NCBI GenBank assembly: GCA_913009215.1
Contig: CAJVXG010000108.1
Location: 1-5,452, forward strand
Source: an uncultured Gammaproteobacteria bacterium
GTDB lineage: Bacteria; Pseudomonadota; Gammaproteobacteria; Acidiferrobacterales; CAJVXG01
Length of the DNA stretch: 5,452 nt
Direction of reading: 5' to 3'
In this document: piece after piece, positions 1 through 5,452 of the stretch
How positions within the stretch are numbered: position 1 is the stretch's first letter
How the letters are laid out: each line of letters opens with the position of its first letter
The notes under the pieces: generated by a model
Seen by the model: only the letters and a program-made list of their open reading frames with translations
Database searches by the model: none
What the model was told of the DNA's origin: nothing
Translations under genes and position numbers: made by a program

Positions 1-54
1 TGATTGCTCTAGATCTTTAACGCCTAATGTAATCATGCTGATTCTAGGCTTCAT
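1..54 (-). CDS. VOC (glyoxalase/bleomycin-resistance fold) protein, N-terminal fragment, cut by window edge
   Basis: Only the first 18 codons are present, reading MKPRISMITLGVKDLEQS; the gene continues beyond base 1. This is the typical opening of single-domain VOC proteins: a first beta strand (ISMITLGV), then the D-L-E-x-S turn before the helix that normally reads AFYxxxLG. Family members are small metal-dependent enzymes or binding proteins; the metal ligands and substrate lie outside the window, so no specific function can be given. The start at base 54 is chosen because AGGA (62-65) lies 7 nt upstream and family members usually begin at this point. In-frame alternatives are ATG at 78 (GGAG at 88-91, 9 nt upstream) and ATG at 93, which overlaps the ATPase stop as TAATG. 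The gene is therefore almost certainly cotranscribed with the ATPase. Confidence 0.72.
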   Translation of the reverse strand, partial: MKPRISMITLGVKDLEQS

Positions 55-61
55 GCTTGCG

Positions 62-65
62 TCCT
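62..65 (-). promoter_or_regulatory. Ribosome binding site deciding the VOC start
   Basis: AGGA on the minus strand, 7 nt before the ATG at 54. A second purine-rich site, GGAG at 88-91, sits 9 nt before the ATG at 78. It overlaps the first codons of the longest possible frame, so two starts are plausible; the shorter one fits the protein family better. Confidence 0.45.
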
Positions 66-92
66 GTTTTTGTTGCATACTATTGTTCTCCA

Positions 93-2927
93 TTATCTAT
101 TTCGTTTCATGCGCCGTACGACATACTTCTCCAACTCAACCAGGAATAATACCGAGGAGGCGACCAGCAGAATGCGTAACCATATATGGAAGTCGATAGC
201 CGTGGTGCCAAACAAGGACTGCATGGGTGCCAGGTAGGTAAAACCAAGCTGGAAGATAATGAGTATACCAATAGAAATCAGCACATAACGGTTGCCCGTT
301 AATCCCGCCCAGTTAAATACCGAGGCAGTGATATAACGAGAATTAAATAAGTAAAAAATCTCGAACATGACCAGTGTGTTCACCGCGACTGTGCGAGCAT
401 GCTCGATACTGACACCTTGCGCCATATCCCAAAGATAAAGCCCGAATGTTCCGCCCATCAGAATAACGGAGACAAAGGCAACGCGCCAGATAAGGTGAGG
501 TGTCAGCATCGCTTCATGGGCGTCGCGTGGCGGGCGTCGCATTACATTCTGTTCGGGCGGTTCAAATGCCAGCGACAGCGCCAGGGTAACTGCCGTCACC
601 ATATTCACCCAGAGTATCTGCACCGGCGTTAATGGCAGCTGCTGAAAACCAAACAGGATGGCGGCCAGGATAATCAGTGCCTCACCTCCATTGGTCGGTA
701 GAATGAAGAGTATGGACTTTTTGAGGTTGTCATATACCGTGCGTCCTTCTTCCACGGCGTGAGCAATAGAGGCGAAATTATCGTCAGCGAGCACCATTTC
801 GGCAGCCTCCTTCGCCGCTTCGGTGCCGTTGTGACCCATGGCAGTACCGACGTCGGCACGTTTCAGCGCCGGTGCATCGTTTACGCCATCGCCCGTCATG
901 GCGACGATCAAACCCTGTTCCTGCATCAGCCTGACCAGGCGCAGTTTGTGTTCAGGATTGACACGCGCATACACATCAACATCTTGCACCCGGTGGCGCA
1001 GCTCATCCTCACTCATTACTTCAAGTTCTTGTCCGGTGAGTACGTCATCGGTATTAACGAGTTTCAGTTGACGGGCAATGGCGCGTGCGGTGGCGCCATG
1101 ATCGCCGGTAATCATCTTCACCCGGATGCCGGCCCGGTCACAGACCTGCACCGCCTCAATGGCTTCCTCGCGAGGGGGATCAATCAAGCCAAACATGCCC
1201 AGCATAATCAGGTCATTTTCTACATCACTGAACGTTAGCTCCATCTGTTCTTTACTTGCCGGCTTGACTGCAATGGCCAATACTCGCTGACCTTGCTGTG
1301 CCATTTCTTCAATACGGCTCAACCAGTAACTTCTATCCAGAGGCTCATCGCCATCAACCGCTCTCTGCTGAGCGCATATCTCCAATACACGTTCAGGCGC
1401 ACCCTTGAGAAAGATGAAGGCATCACCTGTGTGACTATGATGCAGCGTCGCCATAAAACGATGCTCGGATTCAAAGGGGATAAGATCGGTACGCGGGTAT
1501 TGTTTGGCCTCGGTCTCAATATCCAGTCCGGCCTTCAAACCTGCCACCAACAATGCCCCCTCCATCGGGGCGCCATGGACCAGCCATTCACCGTTTGTTT
1601 GTTCCAGCGACGCATCATTGCAAAGCACCGCAGCCCGAACCACCTCCAGCAAAAGCGGCCTTTCCTTGAGAAGCACCTCCCTGTTCGCGAGCGTAATAGC
1701 ACCGTGGGGATCGTAGCCCGTGCCACCAAACTCAAACAGATTGGCGGCGCTAGCCATTATCCGCACAGTCATTTCATTGCGCGTCAGGGTGCCGGTTTTG
1801 TCCGAGCAAATTACTGTTACCGCACCCAGGGTTTCGACGGCAGCTAACCTGCGAATAATGGCATTACGCCGGGCCATGCGTTGTACACCAATCGCCAGCG
1901 TAATGGTCATAATGGCGGGCAGTCCTTCGGGGATTGCGGCCACCGCCAGGCTGACTGCGGCAAGAAACATTTCAGCGACTGCATAATTCCGAACCAGCGA
2001 TCCGAAAGCGAAAGTAATAATGGCAATACCCAGAATGGCGGCCGTCAGCCAGCGGCCAAACTGGGCCATTTGACGTAACAGCGGGGTCGTCACGGATTCC
2101 ACTTCCGAAACCAGAGTGCTGATGCGGCCAATCTCGGTTTGTGCACCGGTCGCAATCACCACGCCGGCACCCTGGCCATGGGTCACCAGGGTGCCTGAAT
2201 AAGCCATGCAGCAGCGATCGCCGATCACGGTCTCCTGGGCGACAGGATCGGTGATCTTTTCTACCGCCATCGACTCACCTGTCAGTACCGACTCCTGAAT
2301 TTGAAGACCTTTGATGCGAAACAAGCGCAGGTCTGCCGGGACCTTATCGCCCGGTTGCAACAAGACAACATCGCCTGGCACCAATTCTTCAGCCCGGATC
2401 GTTGTTTGTCGGCCATTACGCATAACCATAGCATTCGGAGAAAGCATCTGCCGTATGGCTCTCAAGGCATTCTCGGCCTTGCCCTCTTGCACGAATCCAA
2501 TCACGGCATTGAGAAAAACCACACCAAAGATCACACTGGCATCCACCCAGTGCCCCAGCATGGCGGTGATAGCGCCTGCAACAATCAGCACATAGATCAA
2601 TACATTATGGAATTGGTAGAAAAACCGTATCAGTGGACCACGCGTCTTCGGTTCGGGAAGTCGGTTCGGCCCGTATTTGCCAAGTCTGTGAGTTATTTCT
2701 TTTGTGGATAGACCATCCGGGGTTGCAATGAGCGATTCCAGGACGGTTTTGTTGCTTTCGGTATGCCAACTTTCTGGTGTCGAAACCGGCGCATCGGATT
2801 GACGATTACGCTTTCTGCATGCTTTACTAACCACAGCACCAACCACAGCCAGAATGATCAACACAGCAAGGACGATCAACCATTTGGTAACCGCCACATC
2901 AAAGTCCCAATCAAGATTATTATTCAT
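93..2927 (-). CDS. P2-type cation-transporting ATPase (HAD superfamily, CtpF-like)
   Basis: Inner-membrane pump of 944 aa that uses ATP, via a phosphoaspartate intermediate, to move cations; complete for the family. Visible parts: cation-ATPase N domain (about 54-120), actuator loop TGES (216-219), TM4 motif PEGLPA (333-338), phosphorylation site DKTGT (D376), nucleotide-binding KGAPE (508-512), TGD (607-609), hinge TGDGVNDAP (678-686), and six C-terminal membrane helices (about 738-935). Compared with SERCA, the ion-site residues E334 (E309), N746 and E749 (N768, E771), N775 and T778 (N796, T799) and E856 (E908) are kept, but the D800 position is A779. From memory, the TM6 sequence and C-terminal third resemble mycobacterial CtpF, so Ca2+ or another cation is possible; the substrate is not proven. 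An extra hydrophobic segment (16-34) precedes the N domain. The ATG at 2927 has no clear Shine-Dalgarno but overlaps the upstream frame's stop (ATGA), suggesting coupled translation. The VOC gene follows directly. Confidence 0.95.
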   Translation of the reverse strand: MNNNLDWDFDVAVTKWLIVLAVLIILAVVGAVVSKACRKRNRQSDAPVSTPESWHTESNKTVLESLIATPDGLSTKEITHRLGKYGPNRLPEPKTRGPLIRFFYQFHNVLIYVLIVAGAITAMLGHWVDASVIFGVVFLNAVIGFVQEGKAENALRAIRQMLSPNAMVMRNGRQTTIRAEELVPGDVVLLQPGDKVPADLRLFRIKGLQIQESVLTGESMAVEKITDPVAQETVIGDRCCMAYSGTLVTHGQGAGVVIATGAQTEIGRISTLVSEVESVTTPLLRQMAQFGRWLTAAILGIAIITFAFGSLVRNYAVAEMFLAAVSLAVAAIPEGLPAIMTITLAIGVQRMARRNAIIRRLAAVETLGAVTVICSDKTGTLTRNEMTVRIMASAANLFEFGGTGYDPHGAITLANREVLLKERPLLLEVVRAAVLCNDASLEQTNGEWLVHGAPMEGALLVAGLKAGLDIETEAKQYPRTDLIPFESEHRFMATLHHSHTGDAFIFLKGAPERVLEICAQQRAVDGDEPLDRSYWLSRIEEMAQQGQRVLAIAVKPASKEQMELTFSDVENDLIMLGMFGLIDPPREEAIEAVQVCDRAGIRVKMITGDHGATARAIARQLKLVNTDDVLTGQELEVMSEDELRHRVQDVDVYARVNPEHKLRLVRLMQEQGLIVAMTGDGVNDAPALKRADVGTAMGHNGTEAAKEAAEMVLADDNFASIAHAVEEGRTVYDNLKKSILFILPTNGGEALIILAAILFGFQQLPLTPVQILWVNMVTAVTLALSLAFEPPEQNVMRRPPRDAHEAMLTPHLIWRVAFVSVILMGGTFGLYLWDMAQGVSIEHARTVAVNTLVMFEIFYLFNSRYITASVFNWAGLTGNRYVLISIGILIIFQLGFTYLAPMQSLFGTTAIDFHIWLRILLVASSVLFLVELEKYVVRRMKRNR

Positions 2928-3106
2928 TTGGACATCAAAAGTACACGATGGATCATGTCGTTGCGGTAGATATGCTTCTGCGCCCGTTTGTTTTTATGCC
3001 GGGTGCGGGGAATCAGGTGGTGCTTGCTCAGAAAAGGCGTGGCGAGACAACACAGTAGACAGCCCTTACTCTCGGCTCTGTTATTGTTGGGATTACCAGG
3101 CAGCAC
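2924..3106 (-). pseudogene. HNH endonuclease remnant, front half only
   Basis: A 60-codon frame (GTG start at 3106, stop overlapping the ATPase ATG). It contains CLLC (16-19), a possible zinc-binding pair, and then HHLIPRTRHKNKR (29-41). From memory this closely matches small proteobacterial HNH proteins of about 100 aa that read C-x2-C, HHLIPRTRHKNK, then a second CRPCH motif. Here the frame stops right where that second cysteine/histidine motif should begin. The +1 frame at the break reads CPNE and then stops, so the 3' half is missing rather than just shifted. Without the second metal pair the nuclease should be inactive. The start has no clear Shine-Dalgarno and lies only 4 nt past the stop of the preceding small gene. 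Alternatives: a still-translated leader peptide that feeds ribosomes to the ATPase start through the ATGA overlap, or a chance frame. The HNH resemblance rests on recall, not a search. Confidence 0.5.
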
Positions 3107-3110
3107 GTTA

Positions 3111-3335
3111 TTAATCGAGCTCAGGACCGATAATAAATTCTACCGGTTCAAAACCGTTTTCCTCTAATTCGGCGCTGATATCGTCCCAGTTCCAATCCGG
3201 GTTCTCTTCCTGCACGGCGGATACCAGGGCCACGGCATTGCGGAAGGCGGTATGTTCGTCAAAATCATCGGGTATTCTTATGACTCCGATTTTATTGACA
3301 TCCTGTGATGGAAGAACCATAACTTTGCAGCTCAT
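3111..3335 (-). CDS. Small acidic protein of unknown function
   Basis: A 74-aa protein I do not recognise as a named family. It begins MSCKVMVLPSQDVNKIGVI and ends VEFIIGPELD; the middle is rich in Asp, Glu and Trp (NPDWNWDDISAELEENGFEP). The pattern looks like a small alpha/beta fold: a strand near 4-9, a strand near 15-20, a helix near 28-43, a helix near 50-59 and a final strand near 63-68. There is no signal peptide or membrane segment, so it is probably cytoplasmic. The start at 3335 is preferred over the upstream in-frame ATG at 3347 because GAGGT (3341-3345) lies 5 nt before it. It is the first gene of the minus-strand block leading to the ATPase; a link to cation transport is possible only from position. 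Sensible codon use and coherent secondary structure argue that it is real. Confidence 0.72.
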   Translation of the reverse strand: MSCKVMVLPSQDVNKIGVIRIPDDFDEHTAFRNAVALVSAVQEENPDWNWDDISAELEENGFEPVEFIIGPELD

Positions 3336-3368
3336 GGGTGACCTCATGTGGTTTTGATAATGACAGCT

Positions 3369-3397
3369 ATGATACGGCTGTTTTTGTTAAAACTAAA
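3369..3397 (-). promoter_or_regulatory. Candidate sigma70-type promoter of the small-protein/ATPase block
   Basis: On the minus strand, TATCAT (3369-3374) matches the -10 consensus at five of six bases. TTTAGT (3392-3397) stands 17 bp upstream as a weak -35 (three of six). Transcription would begin near 3362, leaving a leader of about 27 nt before the ATG at 3335. It lies in the divergent intergenic region where a promoter is expected. The call is from pattern only. Confidence 0.33.
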
Positions 3398-3414
3398 CAT
3401 ATCCCGGGTATTAT
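3384..3414 (+). promoter_or_regulatory. Weak candidate promoter for the DUF819 gene
   Basis: TTGTTA (3384-3389) and TATTAT (3409-3414) are separated by 19 bp, longer than the usual 17. They sit about 80 bp before the ATG at 3496 and overlap the opposite-strand candidate promoter, as expected if the two units are read divergently from a shared control region. The long spacer keeps confidence low. Confidence 0.2.
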
Positions 3415-3428
3415 TGGTCCAACAGTCG

Positions 3429-3443
3429 GGACAGGGGTGTCCG
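3429..3443 (+). other. Small hairpin over a possible Shine-Dalgarno
   Basis: GGACA-GGGG-TGTCC (within 3429-3443) can form a 5-bp stem with a four-G loop. The AGGGG in it (3433-3437) lies 7 nt before an in-frame TTG at 3445, the longest possible start of the DUF819 gene. If that TTG is used, the hairpin would cover its ribosome binding site. The stem is short and could be chance. Confidence 0.2.
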
Positions 3444-3495
3444 TTTGTCACCACAGACCTGTACTCTTGCCGTTAATACAGGGCATAATAATTTG

Positions 3496-4638
3496 ATGGG
3501 TATATTAGTCACGGCGACGGATAGTTGGGCACTATGGGCCTTGTTGCTGTTGTGTGCCGCAGCGGGTTTCTGGTTCGAAAAGACATATGCCGGCGCCCGT
3601 GTATCCGGACCCATCATCACCATGCTGCTTGCCTTTGCCTTGTCCAATGCCGGTGTTATCCCGGCACAAAGTGCCGTCTACGATACCATCTGGCGTTACC
3701 TGTTGCTGCTGGCGATTCCGCTGTTATTGTTTCAGGCCAATATCAAACAAATATTTTCCGAATCTGGCAAGACCTTGCTGGCCTTCCTGCTCGGTTTGCT
3801 AGGCGTATTAATTGGCGTCCTGCTGGCCTACTGGCTCATCCCGGTCGGTAAATCGGATTGGCAAGTCGCTGCTGTTTTTACGGCACAATTTATTGGCGGG
3901 CCTGAGAACTATAACCAGGTCGCCGGTTCGTTGTCTTTAAATAACAAAACCTTGCTGGAAGGCGGTAAGGCGGCGATTCACCTGGTGTTTGTGTTTTATT
4001 TTATTATTCTGTTCTTGCTGGTGTCGATACGAACCTTGCGCATGCAGTTCAAGGAGGCATTGACGGATCGCTGGGGTCCTACCGTAGTGGTGGTAGTGGA
4101 TGAAACGCGCAAGGGTTCCAGCATCTATGTGCCGACTCTTAGCACCGGACTGGCTTTGAGCGCGGCTATTTGCGCCCTGGGTGTGTGGGCCGAATCGGTG
4201 CTCAACTGGCAGGGCGCCGCGATCCTGATTATCACCGTGGTTTCCGTCATTCTGGCGCTGGCGTTACCCAGGGCCATGGCCAGGATCGAGGGCAGTAACG
4301 AATTCGGGATTTTATTAATGCAGCTGCTGTTTGCGGTCGTTGGTGCCAGCGCTAATGTGTCCGTGGTCGCCAAGTCGGCCCCGGTGTTGCTGGCGGTGGC
4401 CGTCATTATTGTGGTTGTGCATTTGCTGTTTGTTATTTTGGTCGGGCGCTGGTTGAAATTGAGTTTGCCGGAGATAGTAATAGCCTCCAATGCCGCCATC
4501 GGCGGCCCGTTGACCGTTGCCGCCATGACTTCGGCCAGGCGTTGGCACCACCTGGTGGTTCCGGCGGTGCTCTATGGAACCATTGGTTATGCCATCGCAA
4601 ACTATATTGCGCTATGGCTCGGCAACTGGCTCAAGTAG
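3496..4638 (+). CDS. DUF819 (YjcL-like) family polytopic membrane protein
   Basis: A 380-aa inner-membrane protein with about ten hydrophobic segments (for example 11-28, 38-56, 67-80, 93-114, 160-177, 217-235, 240-258, 270-288, 295-316, 353-376). Family hallmarks are visible: GPIITMLLAFALSNAGVIP near the front, the polar re-entrant-like motif QFIGGPENY (131-139), and SNAAIGGPLTVAAM (331-344) followed by VVPAVLYGTIGYAIANY. The two IGGP-type motifs, in the first and second halves, suggest an inverted-repeat transporter fold; the substrate of the family is unknown to me. The ATG at 3496 is chosen because the usual N terminus begins just before the first helix. An in-frame TTG at 3445 has a better Shine-Dalgarno (AGGGG, 7 nt) and would add 17 residues, and a TTG at 3493 is also possible. 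The gene is transcribed alone and converges on the DUF411 gene with only two bases between stop codons. Confidence 0.9.
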   Translation: MGILVTATDSWALWALLLLCAAAGFWFEKTYAGARVSGPIITMLLAFALSNAGVIPAQSAVYDTIWRYLLLLAIPLLLFQANIKQIFSESGKTLLAFLLGLLGVLIGVLLAYWLIPVGKSDWQVAAVFTAQFIGGPENYNQVAGSLSLNNKTLLEGGKAAIHLVFVFYFIILFLLVSIRTLRMQFKEALTDRWGPTVVVVVDETRKGSSIYVPTLSTGLALSAAICALGVWAESVLNWQGAAILIITVVSVILALALPRAMARIEGSNEFGILLMQLLFAVVGASANVSVVAKSAPVLLAVAVIIVVVHLLFVILVGRWLKLSLPEIVIASNAAIGGPLTVAAMTSARRWHHLVVPAVLYGTIGYAIANYIALWLGNWLK

Positions 4639-4640
4639 CG

Positions 4641-5102
4641 TTAGCGTTTGTCGTAAATTCCCAGTTTTCCTGACTTGTCAAATGTCAAAACATTATAGGC
4701 CTGTTTGCGAGGTCCCTCCATACCGGGGGCGCCCATAGGCATCCCGGGCACCGTGAGTCCGACCACCTTGGGTTTTTCTTTCAGCAATTTGCGAATGAGG
4801 TCGGCGGGCACGTGGCCCTCGATAATATAGCCGTTTACCACGGCCGTATGACAAGAGGCGAACCGGGGTTGCACACCATAACGCTCTTTGACTACATTCA
4901 TATCGGTAAGATCCACGGCCTTGACCTGAAAGCCATTGGCTTCAAGGTGCGACACCCATTTCTTGCAGCAACCGCAGGTCGGGCTTTTGTACACTGTGAC
5001 CGTGGGCCCGGTGGTTTTGACGGCTTGCTCACAGGCGACGATAAACAGCATACTTATTATTAATACTAATCCGCCAAGGATGGGTTTTTGCAGTTTCTTC
5101 AT
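4641..5102 (-). CDS. DUF411 family lipoprotein, probable periplasmic copper-binding protein
   Basis: A 153-aa exported protein. The N terminus (MKKLQKP, then a hydrophobic run to residue 23) ends in a lipobox IVAC, with C24 as the likely lipidated cysteine; Glu at +2 suggests outer-membrane sorting. The DUF411 domain follows: TVTVYKSPTCGCCKKW (35-50) with the C43-G-C45-C46 cluster in a thioredoxin-like setting, FASCHT (81-86) with C84 and H85, then GHVPADLI and a Met-rich VPGMPMGAPGME (118-129), all plausible Cu(I) ligands. DUF411 proteins are often found in copper/silver resistance clusters, so copper handling is a family-based inference; no other copper gene is in the window. The start at 5102 is chosen because it opens the signal peptide; the frame stays open to an ATG at 5171, but the extra residues are hydrophobic and aromatic and would spoil the lipoprotein signal. 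The Shine-Dalgarno is weak. The gene stands alone and converges on DUF819. Confidence 0.9.
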   Translation of the reverse strand: MKKLQKPILGGLVLIISMLFIVACEQAVKTTGPTVTVYKSPTCGCCKKWVSHLEANGFQVKAVDLTDMNVVKERYGVQPRFASCHTAVVNGYIIEGHVPADLIRKLLKEKPKVVGLTVPGMPMGAPGMEGPRKQAYNVLTFDKSGKLGIYDKR

Positions 5103-5134
5103 GATCGGAATCCAGTACATATAGATAAAGTCCA

Positions 5135-5140
5135 AGTATA
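5135..5140 (-). promoter_or_regulatory. Candidate -10 element of the DUF411 gene
   Basis: TATACT on the minus strand matches five of six bases of the -10 consensus. It would start RNA near 5128, about 25 nt before the ATG at 5102. No good -35 hexamer is seen 16-18 bp upstream, so it would need an activator or be weak. If correct, the upstream in-frame ATG at 5171 could not be on the transcript, which supports the shorter start. Confidence 0.3.
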
Positions 5141-5188
5141 CACTGACTTTGAGGTACAGAAAATAAATCATTCCAATCTCTTTAACTG

Positions 5189-5437
5189 ATGGATAATGAT
5201 CTTACATATAACAAATTAGCATCAGATGAAAAAGAGATGTTTAATAGGTTGTTGGAGAGCGACTTCCCTGGTAGAGGGCAGATTCGTGAACAAGTTTTTG
5301 TAGGTTGGGGTGAGGTACGAACCCCAACGTATCAACCCCAAAAGGAATTGAGGTCTAAACAAATACGTTATCGTCGATCGAAGGTTTTTGGTGGAAGTTG
5401 TTTCTTTACGGAAATCTGGTCGAACGACATCACATGA
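5189..5437 (+). pseudogene. Short hypothetical frame, probably truncated by a REP element
   Basis: An 82-codon frame whose first 36 or so residues look like real protein: LASDEKEMFNRLLESDFPGRGQIREQV is a helix, a DFPGR turn and a second helix. This resembles the opening of small uncharacterised bacterial proteins with a LLxxDFPGRxxLRxQ pattern (recall only). From about codon 38 the frame reads through the REP palindrome at 5300-5328. The remaining residues (basic, then SCFFTEIWSNDIT) do not continue any pattern I know, and the other two frames stop quickly, so no intact tail is hidden nearby. The ATG at 5189 lacks a clear Shine-Dalgarno. The region is more AT-rich than the genes to the left. 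It may be a decayed gene or a short, still-expressed protein with a REP-derived C terminus. Confidence 0.42.
5300..5328 (+). repeat. REP-type palindromic element with GTAG head
   Basis: GTAG (5300-5303) is followed directly by a perfect 8-bp inverted repeat, GTTGGGGT (5304-5311) and ACCCCAAC (5321-5328), around a 9-nt loop. The GTAG head plus a GC-rich imperfect or perfect palindrome is the layout of REP sequences mobilised by REP-associated tyrosine transposases (RAYT, TnpA-REP). A second ACCCCAA at 5335-5341 could pair with the same left arm. Only one copy is seen in the window, and no transposase gene is present, so the element would depend on a source elsewhere in the genome. Confidence 0.65.
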
Positions 5438-5443
5438 TATAAT
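5435..5443 (+). promoter_or_regulatory. Candidate extended -10 element for a gene beyond the right edge
   Basis: TGA-TATAAT (5435-5443) is a perfect extended -10 pattern (TGn plus consensus hexamer); no good -35 is seen. It is followed at once by CTGGAGA (5446-5452), which looks like a Shine-Dalgarno. The two cannot both serve the same transcript, since RNA started from this -10 would begin at about 5450 and lack most of the GGAG. One of them is therefore probably chance. Confidence 0.3.
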
Positions 5444-5452
5444 AACTGGAGA

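Noticed and set aside
759..1238. Open frame of 159 codons on the plus strand inside the ATPase gene
   Set aside because: It lies wholly opposite the highly conserved phosphorylation and hinge domains of the ATPase, has no recognisable protein pattern and no ribosome binding site; it is an antisense shadow.
1293..1847. Open frame of 184 codons on the plus strand inside the ATPase gene
   Set aside because: Same reason: it mirrors the nucleotide-binding domain of the ATPase and has no domain-like features of its own.
3045..3095. Possible stem with AGCC and GGCT arms after the small acidic gene, as a terminator
   Set aside because: The arms are short with a bulge and there is no run of T on the minus strand after them, so it does not look like an intrinsic terminator.
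3364..3385. CAGC...GCTG pair followed by TTTTT on the plus strand, as a terminator
   Set aside because: Only a 4-bp stem with a long loop, and no plus-strand gene upstream that would need it.
4125..4526. Minus-strand frame of 133 codons, rich in Ala and Thr, opposite the DUF819 gene
   Set aside because: Low-complexity composition is what the reverse of hydrophobic membrane-helix codons gives; no start signal and no neighbour support.
5103..5171. N-terminal extension of the DUF411 protein to an ATG at 5171
   Set aside because: The extra 23 residues are aromatic and hydrophobic, would precede and spoil a clean lipoprotein signal peptide, and span the candidate -10 element.

Overview
The window is ordinary bacterial chromosome. 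It is most likely from a gammaproteobacterium: the families, the moderate base composition with plain Shine-Dalgarno signals, and a GTAG-headed REP-type palindrome all fit, but nothing here fixes the genus. It holds five supportable genes (one cut by the left edge), two probable gene remnants, one small palindromic repeat and a few candidate regulatory sites. I see no RNA gene, CRISPR array, insertion sequence or phage module.

Left block (1-3335, minus strand), in order of transcription. A small acidic protein of unknown function (3335-3111) comes first. Next is a short reading frame that looks like the front half of an HNH endonuclease (3106-2924). Then a full-length P2-type cation-transporting ATPase (2927-93), and finally the first codons of a VOC/glyoxalase-fold protein that leaves the window at base 1. 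Spacing is tight: the HNH remnant overlaps the ATPase start (ATGA), and the ATPase stop touches the first possible ATG of the VOC frame (TAATG). The block therefore looks like one transcription unit, with a candidate promoter near 3369-3397.

Middle (3336-4638, plus strand). A divergent intergenic region of about 160 bp precedes a polytopic membrane protein of the DUF819 (YjcL-like) family, a putative transporter of unknown substrate. It ends two bases from the stop of the convergent gene that follows.

Right block (4641-5452). A DUF411-family lipoprotein with a CGCC motif and a Met-rich segment, probably a periplasmic copper-handling protein, is encoded on the minus strand. Divergent to it is a short AT-rich frame (5189-5437). 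Its first 35 or so codons look protein-like, but its tail reads through a REP-type hairpin (5300-5328), so it is probably a truncated gene. The window ends with either an extended -10 element or a ribosome binding site for a gene beyond the right edge.

Functionally, the ATPase and the DUF411 protein both point to metal or cation homeostasis, but they are separated by the DUF819 gene and lie in different transcription units, so a joint role is only a guess. No clearly new multi-gene system is visible. The points most worth a second look are the ATPase's extra N-terminal membrane helix and altered ion-site residue, the HNH remnant overlapping its start, and the REP element inside the right-hand frame.
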